Both the position numbers and the translations under genes were made by a program. This document shows, one piece after another, positions 22,017-29,433 of a stretch of DNA of 64,000 nucleotides. Positions within the stretch are counted from its first letter, which is position 1; every line of letters starts with the position of its first letter. The notes below the pieces were generated by a model. It did no database searches. It was given only the letters and a program-made list of their open reading frames with translations, and had not been told where the DNA came from. The stretch is from Pseudomonadota bacterium (GTDB lineage Archaea; Thermoplasmatota; SW-10-69-26; JACQPN01; JAJPHT01): positions 1 to 64,000 of the forward strand of contig JAJPHT010000045.1 in NCBI GenBank assembly GCA_021325135.1, in the 5' to 3' direction.

Positions 22017-23117
22017 TTACTTCCCGCTCACGAGGTAGATGAGGACGAGGTCCATGACGAAGAGGATGACGACGATGGTCTCCAGCGCCATGCCGCGGCG
22101 GTGCTCCACCTCGTGGGACGCAAGGGTGTAGAGCTCGTTCAACGTCGCCATCTTCTCGCGCACGATGCTCTCCCACTCGCTCAGGTGGAAGCGCTCGGCG
22201 AGGCCCAGGTGGAGCTTGGCGAGGTAGTAGTCGCCGAAGATCTTGCCGATGTTGTTGATGGTGTCCGTCACGCGCACGAGGTCGATGCGCGCCTCGGAGA
22301 GCTCCTCCTGCACGTTGCGCGCGCTGCGGAAGAGGCCGCCGCGCCCGTAGAAGCGCGTGAGGTCGTCGTAGGCGCGCTCCAGGACGGCGTCGAGGTACTT
22401 GTCGTAGGCGCGAAGCTCCAGCAATTCCAGGTTCGCGCTCTGCATGACGCTGAGCACGTCGTCGTACTTGCCGCTGGGCTCGATGACCAGCGCGCGCTCC
22501 CAGTCCGCGATCACGAGGTCGTCCTGGTAGTAGCTGAACCACGTGCGCAGGTTGTCGCGCACCTCGTCCGCGCTGAGGCGCTCGGGCCTGCGCTCGCCCG
22601 CGACGATGCCCGCGAGGGCCTGCCGCTGCTGGAGGAAGAGGTCCTGCGCGCTCAATTCCGTCTCGGTGAGGACGATGACCTGGTAGGGCTCGGGCTCCAC
22701 GTCCGCGTCGTAGGTCTCCACGAGGGCGGGCTTCAGGCGCGCCTCCAGCGTGGCGACGATCTCGCGGGCGATCCCCTCGAAGTTGGGCCCGTCGCGCGGC
22801 CGCAGGTGGCTCGCGTCGTTGACCTCCGCCAGGGAGGCGAGGCGGAAGGGGAGGCGCAGCACGACGGCGATGGCGCCGATGGCGTAGACGTGCGCCTCGA
22901 TGGCCACGTCGAAGGCGCCCTTGTCCGTCTCCACCTTCCGCGGCGCGTAGCGCAGCGTGAGGGGGCGCACGATCTGGACGTAGGTGGGCGCGCTCTTGCC
23001 CGGCTCGATGCGCTCCGCGGTGCCCACGGTGGCCAGGAGCTTCGTGGCGTCCGCGAGGCGCACCTCGCCGCCCAGGTCGAAGAGGAAGCTGAAGACGAAC
23101 TCTCCCGCGTAGGGCAT
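22017..23117 (-). CDS. C-terminally anchored membrane protein, RMD1/DUF155-like layout
   Basis: A 366-residue protein: a mixed alpha/beta N-terminal domain, a long helical region (about residues 200-330) with WESIVREKMATLNELYTLASHEVEHRRG, and one C-terminal membrane helix (ALETIVVILFVMDLVLIYLV). The helical end with SEWES, repeated helices and a final tail anchor resembles the RMD1/Sif2 (DUF155) family, known in mitochondria and some prokaryotes; this match is by eye. The ATG at 23115-23117 abuts the palindromic element. Confidence 0.6.
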   Translation of the reverse strand: MPYAGEFVFSFLFDLGGEVRLADATKLLATVGTAERIEPGKSAPTYVQIVRPLTLRYAPRKVETDKGAFDVAIEAHVYAIGAIAVVLRLPFRLASLAEVNDASHLRPRDGPNFEGIAREIVATLEARLKPALVETYDADVEPEPYQVIVLTETELSAQDLFLQQRQALAGIVAGERRPERLSADEVRDNLRTWFSYYQDDLVIADWERALVIEPSGKYDDVLSVMQSANLELLELRAYDKYLDAVLERAYDDLTRFYGRGGLFRSARNVQEELSEARIDLVRVTDTINNIGKIFGDYYLAKLHLGLAERFHLSEWESIVREKMATLNELYTLASHEVEHRRGMALETIVVILFVMDLVLIYLVSGK

Positions 23118-23143
23118 GCTATCGCGCTCCCGGCGTCGAAGCT

Positions 23144-23279
23144 GGGGGCTCCGCCCCCAGGCCCCCGGCAACCCGAACCCGCGAACCACCGGACCCCGCC
23201 AGAAAGGGGGCTGGTTCGTGGGTTCGTTGGTTCGGGTCGTGGAGGGGGGCTCGGGGGGACGCTTCCCCCCGAGGGAGCG
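23144..23279. repeat. Intergenic palindromic element (copy 2)
   Basis: The parts and order match copy 1: hairpin GGGGGC-TCC-GCCCCC (23144-23158), a large imperfect inverted repeat of CGAACC words (23171-23188 against 23212-23237, the right arm one word longer), and a 9-bp hairpin TCGGGGGGA-CGCT-TCCCCCCGA (23251-23272) followed by GAGGGAGC. As in copy 1, it lies just downstream of a minus-strand gene. The inner words differ (GAATC in copy 1, CGAACC here), so structure rather than sequence is kept. Confidence 0.65.
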
Positions 23280-23290
23280 CAGGCCAGAGG

Positions 23291-24127
23291 TCAGCGCCTT
23301 CGGAGGGTCCACCCTGCGATCGCGACGGCGACCACGCCCAGCCCAAGCTCGGGGCCCGGGAGGAGGTGCTTCCCTCCGGCGTCGGCGGGCGGGGGGTCGG
23401 TCGCATAGAGATGAAGGATGGGCACATCGTCGTAATTGAACCCTCCGGAGCGGCTGGCGAACCGGAGATGGTACATGGACGCCTTGGGGAAATTGTAATC
23501 ATACGTCCAGAGGCCCTTGGACTGGTGCTTCAGGGTGACCTGCTGCTGGTCGAAGAGCTGGGAGTGGTCGTTGCTCCAGCGCTCGACGTTCATCTGGAGG
23601 TCGTTGAGCTTGTCGACCCTCTGGCCCGTGATGGGGTCCACCGTCTCGATGGCCAGCACGGTGCGGGAGCCCGTGGTGACGTCCTGCTGGAGGTCCGCAG
23701 ACTGGATGCGCACCGGCAGGTCCGGGTACGCGGTGAAGGTGGTGCTCTGCGAGTAGTCCGTGCCGTTGGGCGCGTGCAGGATGAACGTCGCGGAGTAGTT
23801 GCCCCGCGCGGGCAGGATGAACGACCCGACGAGGTAGCCCGTGGGGTCGTGCGCCATGTCGAGGCTCTTGGACCAGTTGTCGGGCCCGCGCATGACCATG
23901 GTCGCGCCCAGGGTCGTGACGTAGTTCCCCGTCGCGTTGTCCGAGACCAAGGCCGAGAAGGAGATGCTGTTGTTGGCGTAGACGTTGGTGGGCTGCGGGT
24001 CGACGTAGGCCGCGTAGGGCCCCAGGAGGAGGCTGCGGGCCTGGCTGAACCCCTCGATGTGGGCGTTCGCGGAGGGGGCGGCAGCGAGGGCCGCGAGGAG
24101 GGTGAGGAGGAGGGCGAGTCGGCGCAA
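23291..24127 (-). CDS. Secreted, C-terminally anchored beta-rich protein of copper operon
   Basis: A 278-residue protein with a signal peptide (ending SANAHIEG), beta-rich domains with many N-x-S/T sequons, and a C-terminal anchor: LLPGPELGLGVVAVAIAGW then LRRR. The His right after the predicted cleavage site (A-H-I) could bind copper, as in CopC. Last gene of a four-gene minus-strand operon with a cupredoxin and CopCD. Function unknown; a copper or methane/ammonia-oxidation-like accessory role is only a guess from context. Confidence 0.75.
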   Translation of the reverse strand: MRRLALLLTLLAALAAAPSANAHIEGFSQARSLLLGPYAAYVDPQPTNVYANNSISFSALVSDNATGNYVTTLGATMVMRGPDNWSKSLDMAHDPTGYLVGSFILPARGNYSATFILHAPNGTDYSQSTTFTAYPDLPVRIQSADLQQDVTTGSRTVLAIETVDPITGQRVDKLNDLQMNVERWSNDHSQLFDQQQVTLKHQSKGLWTYDYNFPKASMYHLRFASRSGGFNYDDVPILHLYATDPPPADAGGKHLLPGPELGLGVVAVAIAGWTLRRR

Positions 24128-24133
24128 GGGGGA

Positions 24134-24652
24134 TCACCGGCGGCGGACGAGGAACGCGACGCCCGCCAGCGCGACGATGGCGCCCAGCGCGGCCTCGCCT
24201 CCGGACTTGTTGGTGGCGCCCCCCGTGACCTTCAGCTCGCCCACCATGCCGCCCTGGGCATGGCCGGGGATGGCGCAGTAGTAGTAGAACGTGCCCGCCT
24301 TCTTCAGCGTGAACGGGGGCAGGTCGATGGACTCGTTGTTGCCGAGGTTCTTCGTGGGGCCGGCCCACTTGTCGTTGCACGTCGTCCCGGGCGAGACGCC
24401 GTCGCCGCACACGAGGAGGTTGTGCGGGCTGGGGCCGAGGTTGATGACGTGGATCCTCACCGTGTCGCCCACGACGCCGTCGATGCGCTCGGGCGCGATG
24501 TGGAAGCCCGCGCTGAACTCGTGGAGCTCCACCTCGCACGAGATGACGGTGCCGGACTTGGTGCAGGCGGGGACGTCGGGGGTCTGGGCGTGGGCGGGCG
24601 CCGCGGCGAGGAGGACGAGCGCGGCGACGAGGGTTCCGAGGGCGAGGCGCAT
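24134..24652 (-). CDS. Cupredoxin (plastocyanin-like blue copper protein)
   Basis: A 172-residue exported electron carrier. All four type-1 copper ligands are visible: His77 (SPHNLL), Cys126, His131 and Met136 (YYYCAIPGHAQGGM). A signal peptide (1-22) precedes; a C-terminal helix with FLVRRR would anchor it in the membrane. It has an extra CGDG...TTCND disulfide-like pair in the middle. Five nt separate it from the copCD gene, so they are one transcript. It likely carries electrons or copper on the cell surface. Confidence 0.95.
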   Translation of the reverse strand: MRLALGTLVAALVLLAAAPAHAQTPDVPACTKSGTVISCEVELHEFSAGFHIAPERIDGVVGDTVRIHVINLGPSPHNLLVCGDGVSPGTTCNDKWAGPTKNLGNNESIDLPPFTLKKAGTFYYYCAIPGHAQGGMVGELKVTGGATNKSGGEAALGAIVALAGVAFLVRRR

Positions 24653-24656
24653 GATA

Positions 24657-26312
24657 TCAACTCGTGGCGGGCGCGGCGCCGGGCGCCGCGACGGGGACGT
24701 CGAAGGTGAGCTTGGCGAACTCGTCGGGGCGCTGCAGGAGGACCCACACGCGCCAGGTGCCGACGGAGGTGAAGTAGCCGTCCTCCCCGCTGAAGGTGTC
24801 GGCGTTGATCTTGTCCAGGGGGATGATGGCGTCGGGCTCCTTCTCCCCGGCGCGGGCGACCTTGATGGAGACCTCGGTCGCGTTGGGGATGCCCTCGGCC
24901 GAGAGCGGGTGGAGGAGGACGGCGATCTTCTGGACGCCCACCTGGGGCGGGTTGGGGCTGACCTGGAGGACGACGTGCGTCGTCTTCGTGAAGTTGGTGA
25001 GCTCGAAGTACGCGGGAGGGCCCAGGGAGGCCTGCTCCGTCCCGACCTCGGGGGGCGCGGTGGACGCGAGGACGCCCGCGGCGGCGAGGACGCAGACCAT
25101 GGTGAAGGCCTCCACCTGGACCACGCGGCGGAAGAAGCGCGGGCTCGCGCTGCCGCGGGCGAGGCGCGGCCCCATGATCTCCTTGTTGTACGCGCCGATG
25201 AGGACGAGGACGCCCAGGAGCGCGACCTTGAGGAGCACGAGGCGCCCGTAGGGCTGGAGCCACAGGTCGGAGAGCGTGGGGACGTGGCGGAAGCTCGCCC
25301 ACGTGCCCGTGGCCAGGAGGACGCCCACGCTGGCGAGGGCCCACGGCGTGAAGCGCAGCACGACGCGGCTGGCCTCCTGCGCAGTGCGGCCCCAGAGGGT
25401 GTGCAGGAAGCCGACGACGCCGCCCACCCAGACGGCGCCCATGGCGAGGTGCAGCACGTCGGCCGCCAGCGAGAGCGCGCGCTCCCCGCGGTCCGCCGAG
25501 GCGTGGCTCCCCAGGGAGGTCGCGACCAGCGAGCCCAGGGCGAGGAGGACGCCCGCGCCCGCGAGGGGGCGGCGCGCGCCGGGGAGCCCCACCGCGGCCA
25601 AGGCGCACAGCACGCTGGCGGCGAGGAGGCCGCCGCGCCACGCGAACGAGAGCCCCGCCTCGGTGGAGATCGCCGAGCCGAAGCCCAGCCCCGTGCGCTG
25701 CGCGAGGAGGAGGACGTTGAGGAGCGCGGCCGCGGCGCCCAGGATGCCGAAGAGGGCGGCGGTCGCGAACGCGCTGCGCGGCATGCCCGCGTCGCGGTCG
25801 ATGACGAGGAGGAAGAAGGGGAGGCCCAGGGCGAGGAAGAGGCCCGCGTAGAAGACCGCCCGCGCGAAGCCGTCCTTCACCACGTCGCCGCTGGGGTGGT
25901 TGTGCACCTCGTTGGGGTCCAGGGGGACCTTGATGGTGGAGTTGCCCACGGAGAAGATGAACGTGCCCTGGAGGCTGTGCGAGTCGACGCTCAGCGTCTG
26001 CCAGTTCACGGTGTAGATGCCGTCCGCCAGGGGCTTCACCGGGAGGCGGATCTGGTTGTGGTGCTCCGCGTCGAACTCGATGGGGCCCGCCTTCACGCTG
26101 TTGCCCTGGAGGTCCAGCGCGTCGGCGTCGGTGTACTGGTGCTCCACGTCCTCGGTGAAGTTCATCACGACGACGGAGAGCCCGTACTCGGCGTGGCCGT
26201 TGGGGGGCGGATCGCTGGATTGGAGGCTCGCGTGCGCGGCGGCCAAGGGCGCGCTGAGCACGGCGGCCAGCGCGGCGAGGAGGACGATCCTTCGCAAGGC
26301 AGGAGCGCGCAC
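24657..26312 (-). CDS. CopC-CopD fusion, copper uptake/resistance protein
   Basis: A 551-residue protein. After the signal peptide, the CopC domain begins AHASLQSSDPPPNG, with the N-terminal copper-binding His and the family's SVDSHSLQGTFIFSVG end. About eight membrane helices then form the CopD part, with histidines in the helices (DVLHLAMGAVWVGGVVGFLH). A beta-rich exported domain (about 440-545) closes the protein; this extra domain resembles the YtkA/FixH type but is uncertain. GTG start at 26310-26312. CopCD proteins move copper across the membrane for cuproenzymes. Confidence 0.93.
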   Translation of the reverse strand: MRAPALRRIVLLAALAAVLSAPLAAAHASLQSSDPPPNGHAEYGLSVVVMNFTEDVEHQYTDADALDLQGNSVKAGPIEFDAEHHNQIRLPVKPLADGIYTVNWQTLSVDSHSLQGTFIFSVGNSTIKVPLDPNEVHNHPSGDVVKDGFARAVFYAGLFLALGLPFFLLVIDRDAGMPRSAFATAALFGILGAAAALLNVLLLAQRTGLGFGSAISTEAGLSFAWRGGLLAASVLCALAAVGLPGARRPLAGAGVLLALGSLVATSLGSHASADRGERALSLAADVLHLAMGAVWVGGVVGFLHTLWGRTAQEASRVVLRFTPWALASVGVLLATGTWASFRHVPTLSDLWLQPYGRLVLLKVALLGVLVLIGAYNKEIMGPRLARGSASPRFFRRVVQVEAFTMVCVLAAAGVLASTAPPEVGTEQASLGPPAYFELTNFTKTTHVVLQVSPNPPQVGVQKIAVLLHPLSAEGIPNATEVSIKVARAGEKEPDAIIPLDKINADTFSGEDGYFTSVGTWRVWVLLQRPDEFAKLTFDVPVAAPGAAPATS

Positions 26313-26338
26313 GGAGCACCACGTTCTTGACGGTTGCC

Positions 26339-26992
26339 TCAGGAGCGGCGGCGTCCGACGGCCAGCGCGAGGGCGACGGCGCCCAGGCCCGCGACCACGA
26401 GGCCGACCTCCAGGCCGGGCGTGCCCTTGGCGGCGGGCGAGGAGGAGATCACGGTCGCGGGCGTGCTGCTGGTGGTGGTCGCCTTGGCCTCCAGCGCCGC
26501 GACGCGCGTCTGGAGGGACTCGACCTGCTGCGCGAGCTGCGTCACCTGCGCGCTGGTGTCGTTCTTCGCCGGGAACGCGGCGTCGTTGCCGTCCTGCACG
26601 TCCTCGATGGCGAAGTCCAGGTGCACGGGCGTGGAGGCGTCGAGGGTGCCGTCGACCTGCACGGTGTAGAGGCCGGCCTCGGTGGGCAGGATGGGGGCCG
26701 AGTAGTTGCCCGGGTCCTCGTCCGACTCCTCAAGGTCGAGCTGCTTCGACTGGCCCGCGTGGGTCACGGTCACGTTGAGCGTGTCCGCGAGGCCCGTGAC
26801 GCCCTCCTCGGTGTCGGTCTTCCAGACCTGGAGCGTCACGTGGTTGCGCGTGCCGCTGGCGGAGGGCTCGTCGCCCCAGCCCACCTTGAGGCTGTACGCG
26901 CCCTGCGTCTTGGTCACGTGGGCGGAGGCGAGGCCGGCGGCGGAGAGCGCAAGCGAGAGGAGGGCGAGAGAGACGAGGACGGGTCGGGTCAT
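26339..26992 (-). CDS. Secreted protein with coiled coil and C-terminal anchor, first gene of copper operon
   Basis: A 217-residue protein: signal peptide ending SAHVTK, a beta-rich domain of about 110 residues, a short coiled coil (VTQLAQQVESLQTRVAALEA, about 145-170), a Thr/Ser/Pro linker and the end TPGLEVGLVVAGLGAVALAL followed by RRRS. The mature N-terminal His again suits copper. The beta domain resembles YtkA-like domains found with CopC. A TTAAAA box is at 27011-27016, and a GAGGAAT stretch precedes the ATG. Confidence 0.75.
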   Translation of the reverse strand: MTRPVLVSLALLSLALSAAGLASAHVTKTQGAYSLKVGWGDEPSASGTRNHVTLQVWKTDTEEGVTGLADTLNVTVTHAGQSKQLDLEESDEDPGNYSAPILPTEAGLYTVQVDGTLDASTPVHLDFAIEDVQDGNDAAFPAKNDTSAQVTQLAQQVESLQTRVAALEAKATTTSSTPATVISSSPAAKGTPGLEVGLVVAGLGAVALALAVGRRRS

Positions 26993-27110
26993 GGTCGATT
27001 CCTCAAGGGGGTTTTAACAGCCCTCGAACGGAATGCGTCGCTTAAGCGTTCCGGAAGCACCCTCGCAAGGCTCCAACAGGCTCTTGGCGGTCGGCCGTGC
27101 TCGCGGGGCC

Positions 27111-27419
27111 ATGCTCGCCCTCCTGGACGGCACCGACCCTGCCGCGACGCCCTACTCCTCGGCCACCTCGGCCGTGGTGGCGCTCCTCGCGCTGGTCATG
27201 GCGCTCATCGCGTTCCGCGCCGCGGGCCGCAAGCGCAACCCGGGCCTGCGCTGGGTGGGCTTCGCGTTCGTCCTCTTCGCGGCGAAGAACGTCTTCAGCG
27301 CCTACAACGTCGTCACGCACTTCGTCCTCCACGACGACATCGAGCTGGTCATCTCCCTCTTCGACCTCGTCATCATGCTGCTCCTCTTCGTGCCCCTCTT
27401 CTCCAGGCGCAGGAGCTGA
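27111..27419 (+). CDS. Small membrane protein paired with winged-helix regulator
   Basis: A 102-residue protein with three membrane helices (SAVVALLALVMALIAFRAAG, WVGFAFVLFAAKNVFSAYNVV, and IELVISLFDLVIMLLLFVPLF). The ATG at 27111 is preferred; a longer frame begins at 27033 within the upstream regulatory region. It ends 2 nt before the next gene's GTG, so the two are coupled. It may sense membrane state for the regulator. Three-helix proteins of this kind are often fused or paired with wHTH proteins in archaea. Confidence 0.65.
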   Translation: MLALLDGTDPAATPYSSATSAVVALLALVMALIAFRAAGRKRNPGLRWVGFAFVLFAAKNVFSAYNVVTHFVLHDDIELVISLFDLVIMLLLFVPLFSRRRS

Positions 27420-27421
27420 GC

Positions 27422-27946
27422 GTGCCCCGCGACGGGGTGAAGCCGGGCATCCGCAAGCAGGTCTACGATGCCGTGCGCCGCTACGCGGGCATCCACGTCC
27501 GCGGGCTGGAGAGGAACCTGGGCGTCTCCGCGCCCCTTGTGCAGTACCACCTCAAGCGCCTCGTGGAGGGGGGCTTCGTCGAGGCGCGCGAGCAGGGGGG
27601 CTACACGCGCTACTACGCGACCAGCAAGGCCGAGCGCGTGCGCGAGGAGGACCGCGACCTCCTGGGGCTCCTGCGCGAGGAGGTGCCGCTCCACATCGCG
27701 CTCCTCCTCCTGGACGCGGGCCCCATGACCCACGGCGCGCTGGTCGACCGCCTGGGCATGGCGAAGAGCAGCGTCAGCTATCACCTGGCCAAGCTCGCCC
27801 AGGCCGGCTTCGTGGAGCGCGAGCCCGGCTCGCACCGCATCCGCCTCGCGCAGCCCGAGCGCGTGCAGGCCCTCCTCCTCGCCCACGAGCCGACGCCCGA
27901 CCTGCTGGACGCCTTCGCCGGGCTCTGGGGCGACCTCTACAAGTAG
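27422..27946 (+). CDS. Tandem winged-helix transcription regulator
   Basis: A 174-residue cytoplasmic protein of two winged-helix units. The first (about residues 8-70) reads GIHVRGLERNLGVSAPLVQYHLKRLVEGGFVEA, the second (about 85-150) THGALVDRLGMAKSSVSYHLAKLAQAGFVER, both with the wing ending in basic/aromatic residues. It is the same cytoplasmic architecture as in the membrane-tethered regulator at 14294, here split from its membrane partner. GTG start, two bases after the upstream stop. Confidence 0.88.
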   Translation: MPRDGVKPGIRKQVYDAVRRYAGIHVRGLERNLGVSAPLVQYHLKRLVEGGFVEAREQGGYTRYYATSKAERVREEDRDLLGLLREEVPLHIALLLLDAGPMTHGALVDRLGMAKSSVSYHLAKLAQAGFVEREPGSHRIRLAQPERVQALLLAHEPTPDLLDAFAGLWGDLYK

Positions 27947-28107
27947 CCCTCTGGACGCGAGGGTCACCACGCCACGCGGCGACGCTTGGGGGATCGTCGC
28001 GTCAAGACGTGACGGAAGACGGAGAACACCGGCGAGCCCGGAGGACGCCGACCCGAAGGGCAGGCAGCGCAACACCTTTTTCCCGGGACCCCGCCTTCGC
28101 CGGGACC

Positions 28108-29433
28108 ATGGACTACCCCGAGGCGGTCGCCCGTCTTCTCCAGGAGGCCGGCGCCGGGCTTGGCGACGAGGTCGAGGTGCGCGCCGCGGACGGCCGCGTC
28201 TGGAAGGGCCTCGTCATGGAGCACCACGCCTTCAGCGCGCCCCACGTGCTGACGCTGAAGCTTTCCAGCGGCTACAACGTGGGCGTCGCCGTGGAGGGCG
28301 CCTCGCTGCGGCTCGCGCGCAAGGTGCCCGCCCGGGAGCGCGCGCCCAAGTCCACGGCGGCCCGCGATGGGCTTCCGGTGGTGAGCATCCTCGCCACGGG
28401 CGGCACCATCGCGTCCTACGTCGACTACCGCACCGGCGCCGTCCACCCCGTCACGAGCCCCGAGGAATTGGCCAGCGCGGTGCCCGAGCTCGCCCACACG
28501 GCGAGCCTGCGCACGCGCATCGTGTTCAGCATGTTCTCGGAGGACCTCCAGCCGGAGCACTGGCAGAGGATCGCCCGCGAGGTCAAGGCCGAGTTCGACG
28601 CCGGCGCCCACGGCGTCGTCGTCACGCACGGCACGGACACCATGCAGTTCACCGCGGCCGCGCTCTCCTTCTTCCTCCACGACCTGCCCGGCCCCGTCGT
28701 CCTCGTGGGCGCGCAGCGCAGCAGCGACCGCCCTTCCAGCGACGCCAGCATGAACCTCCACGCCGCGGTGGCCGTCGCCGCGGGCACGCGTCTGGGCGAG
28801 GTCGTCGTCGTCATGCACGGCGACACCAGCGACGCGAGCTGCCTCATCCACCGCGGCACGCGCGTCCGCAAGATGCACACGAGCCGCCGCGACGCGTTCC
28901 AGTCCCTCAACGCGCTCCCCCTGGGCCGCGTCGACTTCGAGGCGAATCGCCCGGTGGTGCGCCTCACCGAGCCCCACCGCCACGCGGGCAAGGGCCCCGT
29001 GCGCGTGGACGACGCGATGAACGAGCGCGTCGCCATGATCCAGAGCTACCCCGGCCTCTGGCCCGACCACATCGAGAGCGTCGTCCTGGACGGCGTCGTC
29101 CTCGTGGGCACGGGGCTGGGCCACGTCGCGGAGCGCACCTTCCCCGCGATGGAGAAGCTCCAGCGCGAAGGCAAGTTCGTCGTCATGGCGAGCCAGTGCT
29201 TGAGCGGCCGCGTCAACATGAACGTCTACTCCACGGGCCGCGACCTCCAGCGCCTGGGCGTCATCCCCGCGGAGGACATGCTCCCCGAGGTCGCCTACGT
29301 CAAGGCCATGTGGGTGCTCGCCCACGCGAAGACGCGCGACGAGGCGCGGCGTCTCTTCCTCACCCCCATGGCGGGCGAGATGGACGAGCGCACCGACGTC
29401 GAGGCGTTCCCCCGGCCGGAGGTGGCGCAGTGA
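28108..29433 (+). CDS. gatD: Glutamyl-tRNA(Gln) amidotransferase subunit D
   Basis: A 441-residue subunit that releases ammonia from Gln or Asn so that GatE can amidate Glu-tRNA(Gln), the archaeal route to Gln-tRNA. The N-terminal SH3-like domain (GDEVEVRAADGRVWKGLVM) precedes the type-I asparaginase fold: SILATGGTIASYVDYRTGAV and VVVTHGTDTMQFTAAAL carry the catalytic threonines, and QSYPGLWPD and MASQCLSGRVNMNVYSTG complete it. The stop codon overlaps the gatE start (GTGA). A T-run box lies near -28. Confidence 0.97.
   Translation: MDYPEAVARLLQEAGAGLGDEVEVRAADGRVWKGLVMEHHAFSAPHVLTLKLSSGYNVGVAVEGASLRLARKVPARERAPKSTAARDGLPVVSILATGGTIASYVDYRTGAVHPVTSPEELASAVPELAHTASLRTRIVFSMFSEDLQPEHWQRIAREVKAEFDAGAHGVVVTHGTDTMQFTAAALSFFLHDLPGPVVLVGAQRSSDRPSSDASMNLHAAVAVAAGTRLGEVVVVMHGDTSDASCLIHRGTRVRKMHTSRRDAFQSLNALPLGRVDFEANRPVVRLTEPHRHAGKGPVRVDDAMNERVAMIQSYPGLWPDHIESVVLDGVVLVGTGLGHVAERTFPAMEKLQREGKFVVMASQCLSGRVNMNVYSTGRDLQRLGVIPAEDMLPEVAYVKAMWVLAHAKTRDEARRLFLTPMAGEMDERTDVEAFPRPEVAQ

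Noticed and set aside
20260..22038. 592-codon plus-strand frame across the Cys-rich array
   Set aside because: The minus-strand genes have signal peptides and conserved motifs; the plus frame is low-complexity.
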